Positions 51,412 to 59,180 of a DNA stretch of 64,000 nt are shown one piece after another (the stretch's first letter is position 1; every line of letters begins with the position of its first letter). Origin of the DNA: Glaesserella sp041814905. GTDB lineage: Bacteria; Pseudomonadota; Gammaproteobacteria; Enterobacterales; Pasteurellaceae. The translations under genes and the position numbers were made by a program. A model generated the notes under the pieces. It ran no database searches. It had not been told where the DNA came from and saw only the letters and a program-made list of their open reading frames with translations. Where the stretch lies: the NCBI RefSeq assembly GCF_041814905.1, contig NZ_JBGXYA010000053.1:1-64000 (forward strand), read 5' to 3'.

Positions 51412-52341
51412 TTAAGAAACGGAAACGTTATTTGCAACGTGTTTGAGCATTTCAATAAAGGCTTTAGCGGCTCTGGATAAATAACGCCCCTTGCGATAAA
51501 CAACAACGACGGTTCGGCTAGGATGATTGTCAATTTGGCAATAACAAGGCTCTTTTTCGAAATGTTCTGCCATCACCAATGTTTCAGGCAGTAGCGTTGC
51601 ACCTATTCCAGCTCCGGATAAAGCCTGTGCGGTAGTCATACTGCCTGTCTGAAATACCACATTAGGGCTAAAACCCGCCTGTTCACAGCATTTGTTCAAT
51701 AGTTGATGTAATTTGTGATTTTTATTCATTTGAATAAATGGGGTGTCTTTTAAGATATCCAGAGAAATTTGCGGAGTATAGGAGTGATCTCCCGCTTTCA
51801 GCCGTAGCTGCTTGGCAACAAAATGATCCGGAGGTAACGCAAGCAGAATTTTTTCTTCAAAGAGGAACTCATAGTCGAATAGTTGTTCGTTTACCGGCAA
51901 TAAAGACAAAGAAATATCGGTTTCTCCTGCCAATGCGAGATCCTCCAGATTCTGCGTATTATCTTCCTTTAAACTCACTTCAATATTAGGATATTGCTGA
52001 TAAAAAACAGGCAACATTCTTGCCAGTAAATAAGCGCTACGAAAAGGCGAACTCCCCACAATGACTTTACCTTGTTTGGTATTAAGGACATCGTCTACTT
52101 GTTGTTCAAATTGATATTGTAAATCCATAATTGCCTTTGCATTTTCAACATACAACCGCCCGATATAAGTCAGTTTTAAAGGCGAGACGGAGCGGTCGAA
52201 TAATGGGGCGCCGACCTGCTCTTCTACCTTTTGAATAAATTGGCTCAAAGAAGGTTGAGAAATAAATAATTTCTTAGCTGCGACGGAAAAATTTCTCTCT
52301 TCCGCCACTTTCAAGACATATTTGAACTGTCGAAACTCCAT
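51412..52341 (-). CDS. LysR family regulator of the dicarboxylate/dehydratase operon
   Basis: The 309-residue protein starts MEFRQFKYVLKVAEERNFSV with the helix-turn-helix NFSVAAKKLFISQPSLSQFI (about 17-36) and a CysB/CynR-like effector domain. It is divergent from the DASS transporter gene, so its effector is probably tartrate or a related acid, as with TtdR in E. coli. The 129-bp gap contains a candidate GGACT/AGTCC dyad. Confidence 0.9.
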   Translation of the reverse strand: MEFRQFKYVLKVAEERNFSVAAKKLFISQPSLSQFIQKVEEQVGAPLFDRSVSPLKLTYIGRLYVENAKAIMDLQYQFEQQVDDVLNTKQGKVIVGSSPFRSAYLLARMLPVFYQQYPNIEVSLKEDNTQNLEDLALAGETDISLSLLPVNEQLFDYEFLFEEKILLALPPDHFVAKQLRLKAGDHSYTPQISLDILKDTPFIQMNKNHKLHQLLNKCCEQAGFSPNVVFQTGSMTTAQALSGAGIGATLLPETLVMAEHFEKEPCYCQIDNHPSRTVVVVYRKGRYLSRAAKAFIEMLKHVANNVSVS

Positions 52342-52383
52342 ATAGGTATTTACTTATAACTATTATATAAAAAATCGTATTGG

Positions 52384-52420
52384 ACTTATTCTAGATAAAA
52401 TAACTACTATAGTCCATAAG
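52384..52420. promoter_or_regulatory. Dyad in the LysR/DASS intergenic region
   Basis: GGACTTATTCTAGATAA and the downstream TATAGTCC provide an interrupted GGACT/AGTCC dyad, with TAG-ATA bases between. LysR regulators often bind such an extended region. The exact site is uncertain. Confidence 0.35.
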
Positions 52421-52470
52421 AAAAGTAAGCCTTTTCTTCTGAAATTTCTTATTGAGTTGGAGTGTGGGGT

Positions 52471-53874
52471 ATGAACAGTAAACGCATACGTGGAATTGCT
52501 GTAATTGCCGTAATGTTGGGAATTTGGTTCAGTCCGGTTCCACATGGCTTAAGCGAGCAGGCTTGGCATTTATTCGCTATTTTTAGTGCAACGATTCTCG
52601 GCTTTATTTTACAACCGTTACCGCTAGGCGCCATTGCCTTAATCAGTATTACATTTGCTTCATTAAGCAACGTCATTAAACCAAGCGAAGCTCTAGCTGG
52701 CTTCAGTAATGCAATTATTTGGCTGATTGTATCAGCATTTTTGTTTGCCAAAGGTTTTATAAAAACAGGATTGGGACGACGAATTTCATTTAAATTAATC
52801 GAATGGTTCGGCAGCAGTGCGCTAAAACTGGGTTATACCTTAGTTATCAGCGATTTTATTATCAGCCCAGCAACACCTTCCAATACTGCCCGTAGCGGAG
52901 GGATTATGTATCCGATTGTACGTAGCCTTGCCTCAGCCTTCGGTTCGGAACCGAAACAATCTCCGCGCAAAATCGGTTCCTATATCCTTGCCACGTCCTT
53001 TCAAGCTGATGCACCTATCGCCGCCATGTTTGTTACTGCTTGCGCACCGAATTTATTAATTGTTGCATTCGCACAAGATGTAGCTCATATCACAATAAGC
53101 TGGGGAACATGGGCCTTAGCCGCGATTGTTCCGGGGCTGCTATCTATGCTGATTATCCCTTTCTTTATCTACAAATTTTATCCGCCTGAAATTAAAGATA
53201 CCCGTGAGGCGCAAAAAGTAGCGAAACAAGAATTAGCCAACATGGGCAAAATGAGCCGTGATGAATGGGTGATTACCGGAGTTTTTGTCGGCGCATTACT
53301 ATTATGGTCTACCTCTCAATACACGGATATTAATGCAACCGTGGTGGCTTTGCTTGGTGTGAGTGTCATGCTGATTAGCGGGGTTTTGGTCTGGGATGAA
53401 ATTATCGAAGAAAAAGGGGCTTGGGACGGCATGATATGGATGGGTGGAATCGTCGGTTTAGCCGGTGCTTTAAATAAAGTCGGTTTTATTCCTTGGTTCG
53501 CTACTACCGCAAGTAACGTTATGAATAGTCCAAACTGGTTCATAACACTCGCCGTATTATTCCTGATTTATATGTACAGCCACTATGTTTTTGCCAGTTT
53601 GTCCGCTCATGTGACTGCTATGTACGCAGCCTTTCTGGCGGTCGTAATCAGTGCCGGAGCACCTGTCTTTTTAGCTGCCTTCGGCTTAGCCGCCTTGTCA
53701 AATTTAATGGCGGGACTGACTCATTATGCCACCGGTGCGGCGCCTATTTACTACGGCGCAGGTTATATCAAACAACAAGATTGGTGGAATATCGGATTTT
53801 TCTGTTCAGTGATTAACTTCATTATTTGGATAGGAATAGGTTCTATGTGGTGGAAACTTTTAGGTCTTTGGTGA
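52471..53874 (+). CDS. DASS family dicarboxylate transporter (CitT/TtdT type)
   Basis: The 467-residue protein has about 12 membrane segments and the anion-binding motif region SPATPSNTARSGGIMYPIVR (about 135-154), typical of CitT and TtdT antiporters. SFQADAPIAAMFVTACAPN near 178 is the paired re-entrant segment. It probably exchanges tartrate or a related acid for succinate, or imports it with sodium. The ATG at 52471 is preferred for GGAG eight bases upstream. Followed by two dehydratase genes. Confidence 0.88.
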   Translation: MNSKRIRGIAVIAVMLGIWFSPVPHGLSEQAWHLFAIFSATILGFILQPLPLGAIALISITFASLSNVIKPSEALAGFSNAIIWLIVSAFLFAKGFIKTGLGRRISFKLIEWFGSSALKLGYTLVISDFIISPATPSNTARSGGIMYPIVRSLASAFGSEPKQSPRKIGSYILATSFQADAPIAAMFVTACAPNLLIVAFAQDVAHITISWGTWALAAIVPGLLSMLIIPFFIYKFYPPEIKDTREAQKVAKQELANMGKMSRDEWVITGVFVGALLLWSTSQYTDINATVVALLGVSVMLISGVLVWDEIIEEKGAWDGMIWMGGIVGLAGALNKVGFIPWFATTASNVMNSPNWFITLAVLFLIYMYSHYVFASLSAHVTAMYAAFLAVVISAGAPVFLAAFGLAALSNLMAGLTHYATGAAPIYYGAGYIKQQDWWNIGFFCSVINFIIWIGIGSMWWKLLGLW

Positions 53875-53917
53875 TCTGAAACCATTTTCCAATATTTATT
53901 TCAACGAGGAGTAATTT

Positions 53918-54820
53918 ATGATGACGAAAGAAGAAGGCGTTCGTTATTTAACCGATACGATCGCAAAATTCGTCGGCTATACCGGCAAAGTATTACCCGA
54001 TGATGTCATGGCTAAGTTAAAAGAGCTGCGAGAAAAGGAACAAGAACAGTTACCGAAAATCATCTACGGAGCCATGTTTCGTAATCAGGATTTAGCAGCA
54101 AAACTTAATCGACCAAGCTGTCAGGACACGGGAGTCATTCAGTTTTTTGTCAAATGCGGAGCCAACTTCCCTTATATCGGTGAACTTGAAGCTTTGTTGA
54201 AAGACGCTGTGGTACAAGCCACCAAAGAAGCACCGCTACGTCACAACAGCGTGGAAACCTTTGATGAATACAACACGGGTAAAAACGTAGGTAAAGGCAC
54301 ACCTTCCGTATTTTGGGAAATTGTACCGAACAGCGATCAGCTAGAGCTGGACACCTATATGGCAGGCGGCGGTTGTTCATTGCCCGGACAGGCCAAAGTA
54401 TTAATGCCCGGTGAAGGTTATGAAGGTGTCACGAAGTTCGTATTAGATGTCATGACCAGCTACGGTTTAAATGCCTGCCCACCGTTATTAGTCGGTGTAG
54501 GAATTGCGACATCGGTAGAAACTGCAGCGGTACAATCGAAAAAAGCGTTATTTCGTCCGTTAGGTGAACGCAATACGAATGAAAAAGCCGCTTATATGGA
54601 ACAACTTCTGGAAGATGGCATTAATAGTATCGGTCTTGGTCCACAAGGGCTAAAAGGCAAAATGTCCGTTATGGGAGTCAATATCGAAAATACTGCACGT
54701 CACCCATCGGTGATTGGTGTCAGCGTCAATGTCGGCTGTTGGTCACATCGTAAAGGCCATATTATTTTTGATAAAGAACTTAATTACACCATTACTTCAC
54801 ATTCAGGAGCGTCACTATGA
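53918..54820 (+). CDS. ttdA: L(+)-tartrate or class I fumarate dehydratase, alpha subunit
   Basis: The 300 residues match remembered E. coli TtdA (303 aa): LNRPSCQDTGVIQFFVKCGA (about 68-87), APLRHNSVETFDEYNTGKN, MAGGGCSLPGQAKVLMP and the C-terminal NVGCWSHRKG. Three Cys (CQDTG, GGGCS and GCWSHR) bind the [4Fe-4S] cluster that acts as Lewis acid. It dehydrates L-tartrate to oxaloacetate, or interconverts fumarate and malate. The beta subunit gene overlaps it by 4 bases. GGAG precedes the ATG. Confidence 0.87.
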   Translation: MMTKEEGVRYLTDTIAKFVGYTGKVLPDDVMAKLKELREKEQEQLPKIIYGAMFRNQDLAAKLNRPSCQDTGVIQFFVKCGANFPYIGELEALLKDAVVQATKEAPLRHNSVETFDEYNTGKNVGKGTPSVFWEIVPNSDQLELDTYMAGGGCSLPGQAKVLMPGEGYEGVTKFVLDVMTSYGLNACPPLLVGVGIATSVETAAVQSKKALFRPLGERNTNEKAAYMEQLLEDGINSIGLGPQGLKGKMSVMGVNIENTARHPSVIGVSVNVGCWSHRKGHIIFDKELNYTITSHSGASL

Positions 54821-55431
54821 GCGAGAAAAAAATTCTGACTACGCCGATCAAAGCCGAAGATTTAGAAGATATTAATATTGGTGACATCATTTATCTAAAC
54901 GGTTATATCGTTACTTGCCGCGATGTGGCACACCGCCGTTTGATCAATGAAAAACGTCCGTTGCCGGTGGATATTAAAGACGGCGCAATTTTACACGCTG
55001 GTCCGATTATTCGCGCACTCGGTGACGACAAATATGAAATGATCTCTGTCGGTCCGACAACCAGTATGCGCATGGAAAAGTTTGAAAAAGAATTTATCCG
55101 CCAAACCGGTGTAAAACTAGTCGTGGGCAAAGGCGGCATGGGAAACGGTACTATGGAAGGCTGCCGCGATTATAAGGCGCTGCATTGTGTTTTCCCTGCC
55201 GGTTGTGCCGTGCTTGCAGCGGAATGTGTGGAAGAAATCGTTGATGCCCAATGGAAAGATCTTGGTATGCCGGAAACCCTTTGGGTGTGTAAAGTAAAAG
55301 AATTCGGTCCGCTCATTGTCTCGATTGATACGCACGGTCGCAATATCTTTGAAGAAAATAAAATCGAGTTTAATAAGCGAAAAGACGCTGCGATTGAAGA
55401 AATCTGCAAGCATGTCGATTTTATCAAATAA
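54817..55431 (+). CDS. ttdB: L(+)-tartrate or class I fumarate dehydratase, beta subunit
   Basis: The 204 residues are those of the fumarase C-terminal/TtdB family: LNGYIVTCRDVAHRRLINEK (about 28-47), GPTTSMRMEKFEKEFIRQTG and GKGGMGNGTMEGCRDY (about 104-119). It closes the active site formed with the alpha subunit. The order transporter-alpha-beta, with a divergent LysR gene, resembles E. coli ttdR-ttdABT and favours tartrate over fumarate. Confidence 0.88.
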   Translation: MSEKKILTTPIKAEDLEDINIGDIIYLNGYIVTCRDVAHRRLINEKRPLPVDIKDGAILHAGPIIRALGDDKYEMISVGPTTSMRMEKFEKEFIRQTGVKLVVGKGGMGNGTMEGCRDYKALHCVFPAGCAVLAAECVEEIVDAQWKDLGMPETLWVCKVKEFGPLIVSIDTHGRNIFEENKIEFNKRKDAAIEEICKHVDFIK

Positions 55432-55441
55432 CCTATTATAT

Positions 55442-55478
55442 TGACCCCATAGGCAAATGACTTACGGGGTCATTTATT
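55442..55478 (+). terminator. Terminator after ttdB
   Basis: TGACCCC (55442-55448) and GGGGTCA (55466-55472) pair, extended by imperfect inner pairs, followed by TTTATT. Confidence 0.7.
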
Positions 55479-55593
55479 CTCTGCGGCACCAAAATCCGAT
55501 TTTTTGTTTGTGATACGGCGTAAGCCCTGATTTCACCTGCACATAATTCATATCATTAGCACACAGTGACCCTAATGAAATAAGGAAGAGCCC

Positions 55594-55632
55594 GTGAAAC
55601 TTTATGTTTATGATCGCTGCCCTTTTTGTGTA
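55594..55632 (+). pseudogene. grxB: Remnant of glutaredoxin 2 (grxB), first 13 codons only
   Basis: From a GTG with AAGGAAG upstream the frame reads M/V-KLYVYDRCPFCV, which matches the N-terminus and CPFC/CPYC active site of GrxB. Homology then stops at 55632 and the frame continues into an uptake-signal pair (about 50 more codons without likeness). Some 200 residues are missing. The upstream 55479-55593 still looks like a promoter and leader region. A peptide of about 64 residues could still be made. Confidence 0.7.
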
Positions 55633-55661
55633 CAATCGAGCGGTTTAATTTCAAATATAGA

Positions 55662-55719
55662 ACAAGCGGCCAGTTTCAGCTCATTTTTTGCAAATTTCAG
55701 GCTGAAACCGGCCGCTTGT
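55662..55719. repeat. Facing uptake-signal pair at the grxB remnant
   Basis: ACAAGCGGCCAGTTTCAGC (55662-55680) faces GCTGAAACCGGCCGCTTGT (55701-55719), with TTTTTTGCAAATTT in the loop. Both arms carry C in place of T at position 9 of the core, a matched variant of the standard signal. Confidence 0.75.
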
Positions 55720-55740
55720 CAAAAGATAAAGAATCAGGGG

Positions 55741-56394
55741 TTAAATCCGTTTCAACAAACCCTCATCAATATTCAGCAAACTATTTAATTTTGCATCCGC
55801 CAAATCCCAACAAGGTTCGCGCCACTGCTCGCGGCTCGGCACCACAATGCACGCCATGGATGCGGCTTTCACCGCCACCATTCCTACTTTGGAATCTTCC
55901 AAACCAACGCACTCATTCGGGCTTAGACCTAATTTTTGCATTGCGTGCAAATAGACTTGCGGATGAGGTTTGTTGTATTCCAATTCAGCGGCGGAAGAAA
56001 TATAAGAGAAGTAGTGGGCGATATTGCAACTTTCTACGATATCTTCCAACATCTTACGCGGGGAAGCGGAAGCGATCGCCATTTTGATCTGATTCGTTGA
56101 AAGAAGCTCCAAGGTTTCTTTTACGCCCGTCATTAACGGTTTTTGTTCAAGAATCAGACCTATCGCGCGTTCAAGTAACTCGCCGACCACTTGAGTTTGG
56201 TTGATATGATTACACTGATAATACTCGCACGCCGACGCCACAACCGCCGAAGAGGGCATTCCCGTCAAGCGGAACATGTCCGCTAAGGTTACTGGAACGC
56301 CATGTCGATTTAATACTTCCACCCCCGCTTGTCGCCAATAAGGTTCCGAATTTATTAACAACCCGTCCATATCGAAAATAAATGCTTTTTTCAT
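55741..56394 (-). CDS. hxpB: HAD sugar phosphatase (HxpB/YniC-like)
   Basis: The 217 residues are close to E. coli YniC/HxpB: FDMDGLLINSEP (about 7-18, nucleophile and acid Asp), MAIASASPRKMLEDI (about 108-122), KPHPQVYLHAMQKLG (about 144-158) and GLEDSKVGMVA. It dephosphorylates sugar phosphates such as 2-deoxyglucose 6-phosphate and can act as a beta-phosphoglucomutase-like enzyme. GGAGAAACG precedes the ATG. Confidence 0.85.
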   Translation of the reverse strand: MKKAFIFDMDGLLINSEPYWRQAGVEVLNRHGVPVTLADMFRLTGMPSSAVVASACEYYQCNHINQTQVVGELLERAIGLILEQKPLMTGVKETLELLSTNQIKMAIASASPRKMLEDIVESCNIAHYFSYISSAAELEYNKPHPQVYLHAMQKLGLSPNECVGLEDSKVGMVAVKAASMACIVVPSREQWREPCWDLADAKLNSLLNIDEGLLKRI

Positions 56395-56469
56395 CGTTTC
56401 TCCTTTGTTATCCGTGGTTTTTAAGGCTTATGATACAAGCTTCCCCATCAAAACAAAACAGCAAAAGCG

Positions 56470-56631
56470 TTAGAATTGATTAACGGCGGGTTTATTATCG
56501 GTATGGCTTATCTCTACGCTGTCGGGTTGTGCTTGGAGCGCCAAAATAGCGGGTAAGGCGGCAACATAACTCAGCACTAAGCCGAGCGAAATAGAGAACA
56601 GTACGTGTTTTAAGGTGATTTTTGTCATCAT
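56470..56631 (-). CDS. Small membrane or exported peptide of 53 residues
   Basis: A frame from the tandem ATGATG at 56631 reads MMTKITLKHVLFSISLGLVL, then SYVAALPAILALQ and a polar tail PDSVEISHTDNKPAVNQF. AGGAAAATA lies at good distance upstream. It has a charged start, a hydrophobic stretch of about 22 residues and a polar tail, so it is either a single-pass membrane peptide or a secreted peptide with an ALA-like cleavage site after ILALQA. I do not recognise it. It lies between hxpB and gshF, in the same direction. Confidence 0.6.
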   Translation of the reverse strand: MMTKITLKHVLFSISLGLVLSYVAALPAILALQAQPDSVEISHTDNKPAVNQF

Positions 56632-56724
56632 TATTTTCCTCAATCTGTTTGATGAGGCGATTACACCAAACAGAAATGAAGAAAATCTTAAGCAACGCCA
56701 TTTTGCAAATTTTCGGCTGTTTCC

Positions 56725-56734
56725 GACCGCTTGT
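56725..56734 (-). repeat. Uptake signal after gshF
   Basis: GACCGCTTGT preceded by GCAAATTTTCGGCTGTTTCC, 9 bases beyond the gshF stop on the minus strand; no clear separate terminator is seen there. Confidence 0.75.
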
Positions 56735-56742
56735 AGTCAGAA

Positions 56743-59019
56743 TTAGGCTAATTCAGGGAATAACATCTTAATCACATTTTTGGTTAAACGGCGCGATTTT
56801 CCTTGATACGGGAAGATGTGCATCATCATCATTGGATTAAAATTCGCTTCGATTACCCCCCAAGAACTTAAACTCGGCTCCGCCGCTTTGTGTAAGTCAG
56901 GAATAATCAGATCAACACCGCAGACTTTCGCCCCCATGGCGTGCGCAATACCGACGGCAATTTGCTTATAGCTAGGATGCATTTCATCGGTCATATCGAT
57001 AGAATCGCCGCCGGTACTGATATTGGAATTAGCACGCAACTGCACCCATTGTCCTTCGGCAGGGACGGAATCCAGTGTTAAACCTTGCTCTTTTAACTGT
57101 AACCGTTCGATGTCCCCCAACGCAATCTTCTTAAGCGGGCTACGACTGCCGTCACCACGCAATGGATCGCTGTTTTTAGTGTCGACCAATTCACGTACCG
57201 TATGGATTCCGTCTCCGGTAACATTCGCAGGCACGCGTAGCAATACCGCCAAAGTTTCATCACCTAACACGAAGAAACGGTATTCGGTACCGACTAAATA
57301 GTCTTCAACCATCACCTCTTTATCTTCACGGAAAGCAATTTCAATCGCTTTAGCAAAGTCATCTCGGTTACTTGCCCCTTGCTGGAAAATGGTAATACCC
57401 AAGCCGTAGTTGGTTGATTTCGGTTTAATCACCACCGCTTTACCTTCAAACAAACTATAATGGGCGACAGCCTCCGCCACACTCGTGAACTCGACACTTT
57501 TCGGCACGTTGAATCCGGATTTTGCCAAAACTTTTTTGGTCACCACTTTATTTTCCATAATCAGTGGAGAAATATATTGATCGTGGCTGGTCATATTGCC
57601 GTTTTTAACATATTCGAGATGGTCGCCGTGTTTTAACGCAAGAAATTGATCGTTCTCATCCAACAGTTCAACTTCAATGCCTTGTTGAATTAAATCAAAA
57701 AGCAAAGCTTGAGTGGAAAGTTCCATATTATCAAAAGCAGAAATGGCATAAAAACGGTCAAACGCCTGTTTTTTGTAGAGCGTGGCTAATTTTGCACCTA
57801 ACGCTTGATAGCCGCCTTCCGCCACAATGGCTTGAACCAAACGTCCGCACAGCGTCTGTTTCGGATCGGCAAATTGCGTCAATTTGCGTTGAACGGTACC
57901 GATTGCACTTTCATCTGCGCCGATCTCACGTAACATTTCAATTAGCAGATGTAAAACGGCTTCACCTTCCGAACGGTATGTTGTCTGCGAGAGCGGATCT
58001 TCCAACGCCACTTCCGCTAAACGGACTTTACCTAATTCAATACCGGCTTGATCTGCGGTTTCATCCAACCAAATCATTAATAAAATAAAGTGGTGAATAA
58101 ATTCAGTATCTTCCAAACTGATACCGCAAGCTTCAAACGGATTGAGGTCAAAAAGTCTGAATTCTAAATAACGAATGCCGGTATTTAAGAAATCACGTGC
58201 TTTTTTCGCCCCGCGCAAACGCACATTGGAATAGAACTCTTTTTCAGCAATCAATTTACCGCTATTCACCCAATATTCAAGGGTTTCAATATATTGTTCT
58301 ACGCTGTCATAAGAAACTACGATTTCCGGTGCGTTCACATAACCATATTTGCTGGAACGCAAACTACGCACAAACTGCCCTTCTTTTAATGGCGAAGCAC
58401 TGCCTTTGAAATAAGCGGCATCCACGGTAGGCGTTGCACTCAATAAATAAAGCAGAATCCATTGATAACGCAGAAAGTTTTTCGCCATTTTCAGATAAAG
58501 TGCATTCCGAAACTCAACATGATTCGGATACGCTTTTTGTAGCTGAAACAGCGTATTTACTAATTCTTCGGAAAGTTGGAAGTTATAGTGGATACCGCTC
58601 ACCATTTGTTTATTGGCTCCGTAAGATTCCACTAAATGCTCACGATAAGCCACATCCGCCGGATCATCAAGTTGTGCCACTTTGATTTTATCCTCTGGAG
58701 GTAAGCCTGCCGGCATACTCATTGGAAACAGAAATTCATTTTCCGGAATCGAACGCAACACAACTTCGTGAATCGCAGACAGCCAGCGGTAGGTATCACC
58801 AAGTTTTTTATTCGGCGGAGTAATGAGCTCTAACTGGCTTTCCGCAAAATCCGTTTGAATATACGGATGATAAGAACGGCTACCGAAATTTTTGGGATGG
58901 GGTGTTGTGACAATATTGCCTTTTTCATCAACACGTTGACTCTCTTTTTCAATACCGAACGTACCTTGTTGGAACAGCAATGCCAAATGATATTGGCGGA
59001 TAAGATGTTGGAGTTTCAT
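56743..59019 (-). CDS. gshF: Bifunctional glutathione synthase GshF (GshAB)
   Basis: The 758-residue protein has an N-terminal gamma-glutamylcysteine ligase domain (FGIEKESQRVD near 22-32, HPYIQTDFAESQLELITPP, RYLEFRLFDLNPF) and a C-terminal ATP-grasp domain from about 485 (VVIKPKSTNYGLGITIF, VEDYLVGTEYRFFVLGDETL, GVIEANFNPMMMMH) that adds glycine. One polypeptide therefore makes glutathione, the route known from Pasteurella and some Gram-positives. The ATG at 59019 follows CGGGAG; a longer reading adds 16 unlikely residues. A GST gene is at 8327. Confidence 0.95.
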   Translation of the reverse strand: MKLQHLIRQYHLALLFQQGTFGIEKESQRVDEKGNIVTTPHPKNFGSRSYHPYIQTDFAESQLELITPPNKKLGDTYRWLSAIHEVVLRSIPENEFLFPMSMPAGLPPEDKIKVAQLDDPADVAYREHLVESYGANKQMVSGIHYNFQLSEELVNTLFQLQKAYPNHVEFRNALYLKMAKNFLRYQWILLYLLSATPTVDAAYFKGSASPLKEGQFVRSLRSSKYGYVNAPEIVVSYDSVEQYIETLEYWVNSGKLIAEKEFYSNVRLRGAKKARDFLNTGIRYLEFRLFDLNPFEACGISLEDTEFIHHFILLMIWLDETADQAGIELGKVRLAEVALEDPLSQTTYRSEGEAVLHLLIEMLREIGADESAIGTVQRKLTQFADPKQTLCGRLVQAIVAEGGYQALGAKLATLYKKQAFDRFYAISAFDNMELSTQALLFDLIQQGIEVELLDENDQFLALKHGDHLEYVKNGNMTSHDQYISPLIMENKVVTKKVLAKSGFNVPKSVEFTSVAEAVAHYSLFEGKAVVIKPKSTNYGLGITIFQQGASNRDDFAKAIEIAFREDKEVMVEDYLVGTEYRFFVLGDETLAVLLRVPANVTGDGIHTVRELVDTKNSDPLRGDGSRSPLKKIALGDIERLQLKEQGLTLDSVPAEGQWVQLRANSNISTGGDSIDMTDEMHPSYKQIAVGIAHAMGAKVCGVDLIIPDLHKAAEPSLSSWGVIEANFNPMMMMHIFPYQGKSRRLTKNVIKMLFPELA

Positions 59020-59139
59020 GATATCTCCCGATAAGTCGATTAAATGAAATGGCGAGAACCATAGCATATTTTTCAGCTAAAGATCGCGCTTATTTGATTA
59101 ATAATAGTCTTTTTGGTTATATCAAAACAGAAAAGATAA

Positions 59140-59160
59140 GGGCGCAAAATGATTGCGCCC
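59140..59160 (-). terminator. lysA terminator
   Basis: GGGCGCAA and TTGCGCCC pair around AATGA; on the minus strand the stem is followed by TTATCTTTTC. It ends the lptM-lysA transcript. Confidence 0.75.
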
Positions 59161-59180
59161 CGAGTCAATATATAAAAAAC

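Noticed and set aside
55626..56087. 153-codon plus-strand frame across the grxB remnant and hxpB
   Set aside because: It is antisense to conserved HAD codons and has no recognisable domain.
56495..56701. 68-codon minus-strand frame overlapping the 53-residue small gene
   Set aside because: The 53-residue frame has a better ribosome site and membrane-like content; this one is Arg/Cys-rich and crosses it in another frame.
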